A DNA stretch of 64,000 nucleotides, from the NCBI RefSeq assembly GCF_001742305.1, contig NZ_MJAT01000035.1:1-64000 (forward strand). The letters are read 5' to 3'. Below, piece after piece: positions 61,314-64,000 of this stretch (within the stretch, counting starts at the first letter, position 1; every line of letters starts with the position of its first letter). Both the position numbers and the translations under genes were made by a program. The notes under the pieces are model-generated. The model made no database searches. It saw nothing but the letters and a program-made list of their open reading frames with translations, and was not told the DNA's origin. The stretch comes from Desulfuribacillus stibiiarsenatis (GTDB lineage: Bacteria > Bacillota > Bacilli > Desulfuribacillales > Desulfuribacillaceae).

Positions 61314-63143
61314 ATGCAATGGGTTAGAGAACGATGTATAGAAGTGATTGGTCAGATTGATCAGGTTGTGGAAGGAACCCAAGATATATATGGTTCTATC
61401 TATGACAAGCTTCCCATGCTCGAAGAAGAAATTCAATTGACTTCAAAAGAAGTTGATATATTACTCGATTTTTTTCTTCATTCCGATGCAGTAGATACCA
61501 ATCAAGCTAATGAAGATGCATTACATCTATCACAGGTGTTACATAAGGTCTTTGCAGAAGTGTCAATTGTAAGTGAACACATGGCTGATGAAACAGAATT
61601 TAAGCGGATTATGGAACGATTCCTTGCGAAGGAAGACAATTCACAAATTAGTGTTCGCGATTTAATGAAAATAATCCCTATTATAAAGAATAAAATTTCT
61701 GATATAGAATTAATCTCTATGAACGCGATTATCTATTCTTCTCGTCTCGGAGAAGAAGGTAGAGCGTTTGAAGTAATATCCGATCATATCATGGGGATAT
61801 CGAACAAGGTAGCAGAATACTATGACGATATGGAAATCTACGCCACTGATTTAGAGCAGTGGAATGACGATTTTACAAAAAGCTTAGATCAAATCATACA
61901 TTATCACCGTACTTTAACGTCTGAGCAATTACAGAACTTCCAATCGATGCATGAAAAAGTGTTCGAATCACTCAAGACTATCAGAGATTTGCTGCATAAT
62001 ATTATTATGAACCTTCAGAATTCCGTAGAGCCAGTGCAACATTTAATGGGGCAGATTCAAATTCAAGATATTATTCAGCAGAGTCTGGAAAACTTAAACA
62101 AAATCATCCGTGATGTATGTAATAAAATCGACGAGGATGCTGGTAAGGCGAATTTATCAAAAGAAGATGAGTTAAACATGCTAACGTTTAACTATCAAGG
62201 GCTGGCCCTAGCTGTACGTCTCATCATTGACATCGAAGGAAGACTCGTAGAATCACTAACGGATATTGAGAAAACAGTCATAGAATCAAAGACAAAAATC
62301 GACGAGCTTCTGGAGGAAGGTAGCTTGATGGTGGATTTGTTGAGTGGTGAACGTCAAGGGAACAAAAATGTCATTCAACTTATCTTTGAAGATGTCGATA
62401 AATTTTTGTTCGATTTTCAAGTAGAATTAACGAATATATGTAAAGAGACGGATGAGCTTGCAAGTGTGGAAATTTCCTTTATGAAACACATGCGAGGCAT
62501 CGAAAAGATGGTTATGAAGATAGAGAAGGCCATGAACCAACTCAGCAAGCTGAATTTATTTAGTCGTATTGAATTAGCACGCATCAACGCGCGAGACAGC
62601 TCTTCCTTTGTCAATGAAATTAACAATATTTCAGAAGCAGTGATTAAAGAAGTAAAGGACAATGAAGAGTTTGTTGCTCGTCTGCGTGTCCAATTGGAGC
62701 AGGATTTACAGACGTTCCAAGAAGTGTTGGGGAGTAACCGCACAAGTATTCAAGAGATGCTAGTGTTAGTGGATACATCCTTATCGCAAATGGATATCAT
62801 CCGTACTCTAGTAATGCAAGCAATTCAACCAATCGGATACTCTGGGAAAAACATGGCTACGGAAATCGGTAACATAGAACGAAAAATTAACCAGCGCTAT
62901 GCTCTCCATGAAATCATTGAGGAAATAAAAGTAAATTTGATGGAATTAGAGGGAGAAATCGAGACGAAATACCAAGCTGCTTTAGATAAACATCAAATCT
63001 CTCATTGGGAGAATCAAAGTCCAGAGTTGATGGAATTATTGAATCGTTTAACGACCCATTATGAGCGCACAGTTGCGAAACTCACATGGGAAGATACTTC
63101 CTTAGACATCGGTGAAGACGGTGGGGAGCTTACATTATTCTAA
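61314..63143 (+). CDS. Soluble coiled-coil protein with MCP-tip-like and CheZ-like motifs
   Basis: A 609-residue, almost wholly helical cytoplasmic protein without membrane segments. Two regions resemble the hairpin tip of chemoreceptors: about 130-160 (LISMNAIIYSSRLGEEGRAF) and about 411-440 (LNLFSRIELARINARDSSSF). Between them IQDIIQQSLENL has D252 and Q256 in the DxxxQ spacing of CheZ-type CheY phosphatases. This suggests a chemotaxis adaptor or phosphatase. No CheW, HAMP or methylation region is obvious, so the function is inferred. The STAS gene follows 19 bases after its stop. Confidence 0.6.
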   Translation: MQWVRERCIEVIGQIDQVVEGTQDIYGSIYDKLPMLEEEIQLTSKEVDILLDFFLHSDAVDTNQANEDALHLSQVLHKVFAEVSIVSEHMADETEFKRIMERFLAKEDNSQISVRDLMKIIPIIKNKISDIELISMNAIIYSSRLGEEGRAFEVISDHIMGISNKVAEYYDDMEIYATDLEQWNDDFTKSLDQIIHYHRTLTSEQLQNFQSMHEKVFESLKTIRDLLHNIIMNLQNSVEPVQHLMGQIQIQDIIQQSLENLNKIIRDVCNKIDEDAGKANLSKEDELNMLTFNYQGLALAVRLIIDIEGRLVESLTDIEKTVIESKTKIDELLEEGSLMVDLLSGERQGNKNVIQLIFEDVDKFLFDFQVELTNICKETDELASVEISFMKHMRGIEKMVMKIEKAMNQLSKLNLFSRIELARINARDSSSFVNEINNISEAVIKEVKDNEEFVARLRVQLEQDLQTFQEVLGSNRTSIQEMLVLVDTSLSQMDIIRTLVMQAIQPIGYSGKNMATEIGNIERKINQRYALHEIIEEIKVNLMELEGEIETKYQAALDKHQISHWENQSPELMELLNRLTTHYERTVAKLTWEDTSLDIGEDGGELTLF

Positions 63144-63162
63144 ATAGATAGGGGGAGTATGA

Positions 63163-63474
63163 ATGGAGATTAGTAGAATCGATCAAGATACTGTGATCGT
63201 AAGGCCGTTGGATCATGCGATTACACTGTATAATGCAGAAACTTTTAAAGACGCATTATTGCAAGTGATGGATGAAGGGACGCCATCAGTGATTATAGAT
63301 TTACAACACGTGACGAACATTGATAGCACGGGCCTAGGGAAAATACTAGTTTTTAACAAAAGGCTTAAGGAACAAGAGCGTAGCCTACGTCTGATTAATG
63401 TTAATCATGCACAAATTAAGACGCTATTTTCTGTGATTCGCTTATATGAGATTATAGAGATTGAAGGTATGTAG
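63163..63474 (+). CDS. STAS-domain protein (anti-sigma factor antagonist type)
   Basis: A 103-residue STAS protein of the SpoIIAA/RsbV type with the phosphorylatable serine S55 in TNIDSTGLGKIL. Such proteins bind partner-switching kinases. No kinase or sigma factor gene is adjacent; instead the receptor-like coiled-coil gene precedes it by 19 bases, so it may act in the same signalling unit. GGGGGAG precedes the ATG. Confidence 0.88.
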   Translation: MEISRIDQDTVIVRPLDHAITLYNAETFKDALLQVMDEGTPSVIIDLQHVTNIDSTGLGKILVFNKRLKEQERSLRLINVNHAQIKTLFSVIRLYEIIEIEGM

Positions 63475-63491
63475 ATATATTTGTAGAAGGT

Positions 63492-64000
63492 CTAATTTGT
63501 CACCTCAGATTTTTTATTAACGAATGAGTATCTCCCATTGAAGTGAACTAGTTGCAACGGTACTCGTAATAATGGGAGTTCTTTGCCTTGTGCGAGGATA
63601 TCGAGAATGTCGATTAACTTTTGGATGTACACTCGAATGTTCATAGGGAACTTTAGCTCATTGCCTTCACGGCAAGAGAATAGCACCCAGTTACGAATCG
63701 TTTCATAATGAAAGGGAGATTTCCAGTCATTCGCTTCTTCGTAGATTACAAGAATTTTAGCAGTCAGGGTTGTAAGGTCTTCGGGCTGCATGGACTTCAA
63801 ATGTATGACAGGCTGCACATCAGTGAAACCATTGTTTAGAGAGGAAGCAGTAATACGTAACCGCTGTGCTAATGGCTCATAGGTTGGGATACCGCGTTCA
63901 CTGTTTTGAAGCAGCTCGTTCGTACCTACAAGTAAGAACATGCAATTGTGGATTTCGCCAGAGATACAACTATCAAAAAGAAAACGTAGATTCTCATAGA
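63492..64000 (-). CDS. DUF2791/BrxD-like P-loop ATPase, C-terminal part only
   Basis: The minus-strand reading frame is open to the window edge, so the apparent ATG at 63941 is internal and the N-terminal part, including the P-loop, lies outside. The visible 169 residues begin YENLRFLFDSC and contain MFLLVGTNELLQNSERGIPTYEPLAQRL, the sensor-like segment of DUF2791 proteins (BREX ATP-binding protein BrxD and relatives). It may belong to a defence or DNA-processing module that continues beyond the window. The neighbouring STAS gene is convergent. Confidence 0.62.
   Translation of the reverse strand, partial: YENLRFLFDSCISGEIHNCMFLLVGTNELLQNSERGIPTYEPLAQRLRITASSLNNGFTDVQPVIHLKSMQPEDLTTLTAKILVIYEEANDWKSPFHYETIRNWVLFSCREGNELKFPMNIRVYIQKLIDILDILAQGKELPLLRVPLQLVHFNGRYSFVNKKSEVTN

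Overview
The window looks like the chromosome of a low-GC Gram-positive, spore-forming, probably anaerobic or facultatively anaerobic member of the Bacilli. The pointers are the Bacillales-style rRNA/tRNA cluster with encoded CCA ends, strong purine-rich ribosome binding sites with frequent TTG starts, the cdaA-ybbR-glmM-glmS core, a glmS ribozyme, and a CotJC-type manganese catalase. A sulfate reduction cluster and a CXXCH cytochrome would suit a sulfur- or metal-respiring anaerobe, but the species cannot be fixed from the sequence alone.

Layout. 1-1793: 3' end of a 23S rRNA gene, 5S rRNA, fourteen tRNAs and a second 5S copy, closed by a terminator. 2263-4478: a degenerate sigma-54-activator-like regulator and an HD hydrolase. 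4883-9357: an operon for sulfate to sulfide (siroheme sulfite reductase, AprA-like, AprB-like, ATP sulfurylase). 9501-14714: c-di-AMP cyclase cdaA, its regulator, an FAD enzyme and glmM. 15010-19965: OFA-family transporter, a decayed glmM fragment, a lipoprotein, then glmS behind its ribozyme. 20133-22266 (minus): SulP permease and an ArsR-type regulator. 22506-24359: a membrane-anchored MutS-like ATPase. 24547-35564: a TetR regulator with a perfect operator, running into a complete chemosensory operon (cheY, cheA, cheW, MCP, cheR, cheB, hybrid kinase, receiver). 35760-40487: manganese catalase, an unusual cytochrome, and aguA/aguB.

40603-53060 is a type I-B CRISPR-Cas locus in the order cas2, a small-RNA element, cas6-cas8b-cas7-cas5-cas3-cas4-cas1, leader, and an array of 58 repeats of 29 bp with 57 spacers. 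The distal repeats are decayed, so the leader lies on the cas1 side. 53211-64000 holds a SWIM/SNF2 helicase, a GGDEF-EAL protein, a KhtTU-like K+ efflux pair, a FlaG-like protein, a soluble receptor-like coiled-coil protein, a STAS protein, and the C-terminal end of a DUF2791/BrxD-like ATPase cut by the window edge.

The most striking observation lies between cas2 and cas6. A mini-CRISPR has two degenerate repeats (23/29 and 18/29 identical to the array repeat), a 28-nt spacer, a -10 box before it and a terminator after it. The first 20 nt of its spacer match, without mismatch, the 5' region of cas6 on the opposite strand, next to a CCA trinucleotide in the PAM position. This is the architecture expected of a Cas-regulating RNA that lets Cascade repress its own operon. 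A second notable point is an internal ribosome binding site and ATG in cas8b that would produce a separate Cas11 small subunit.
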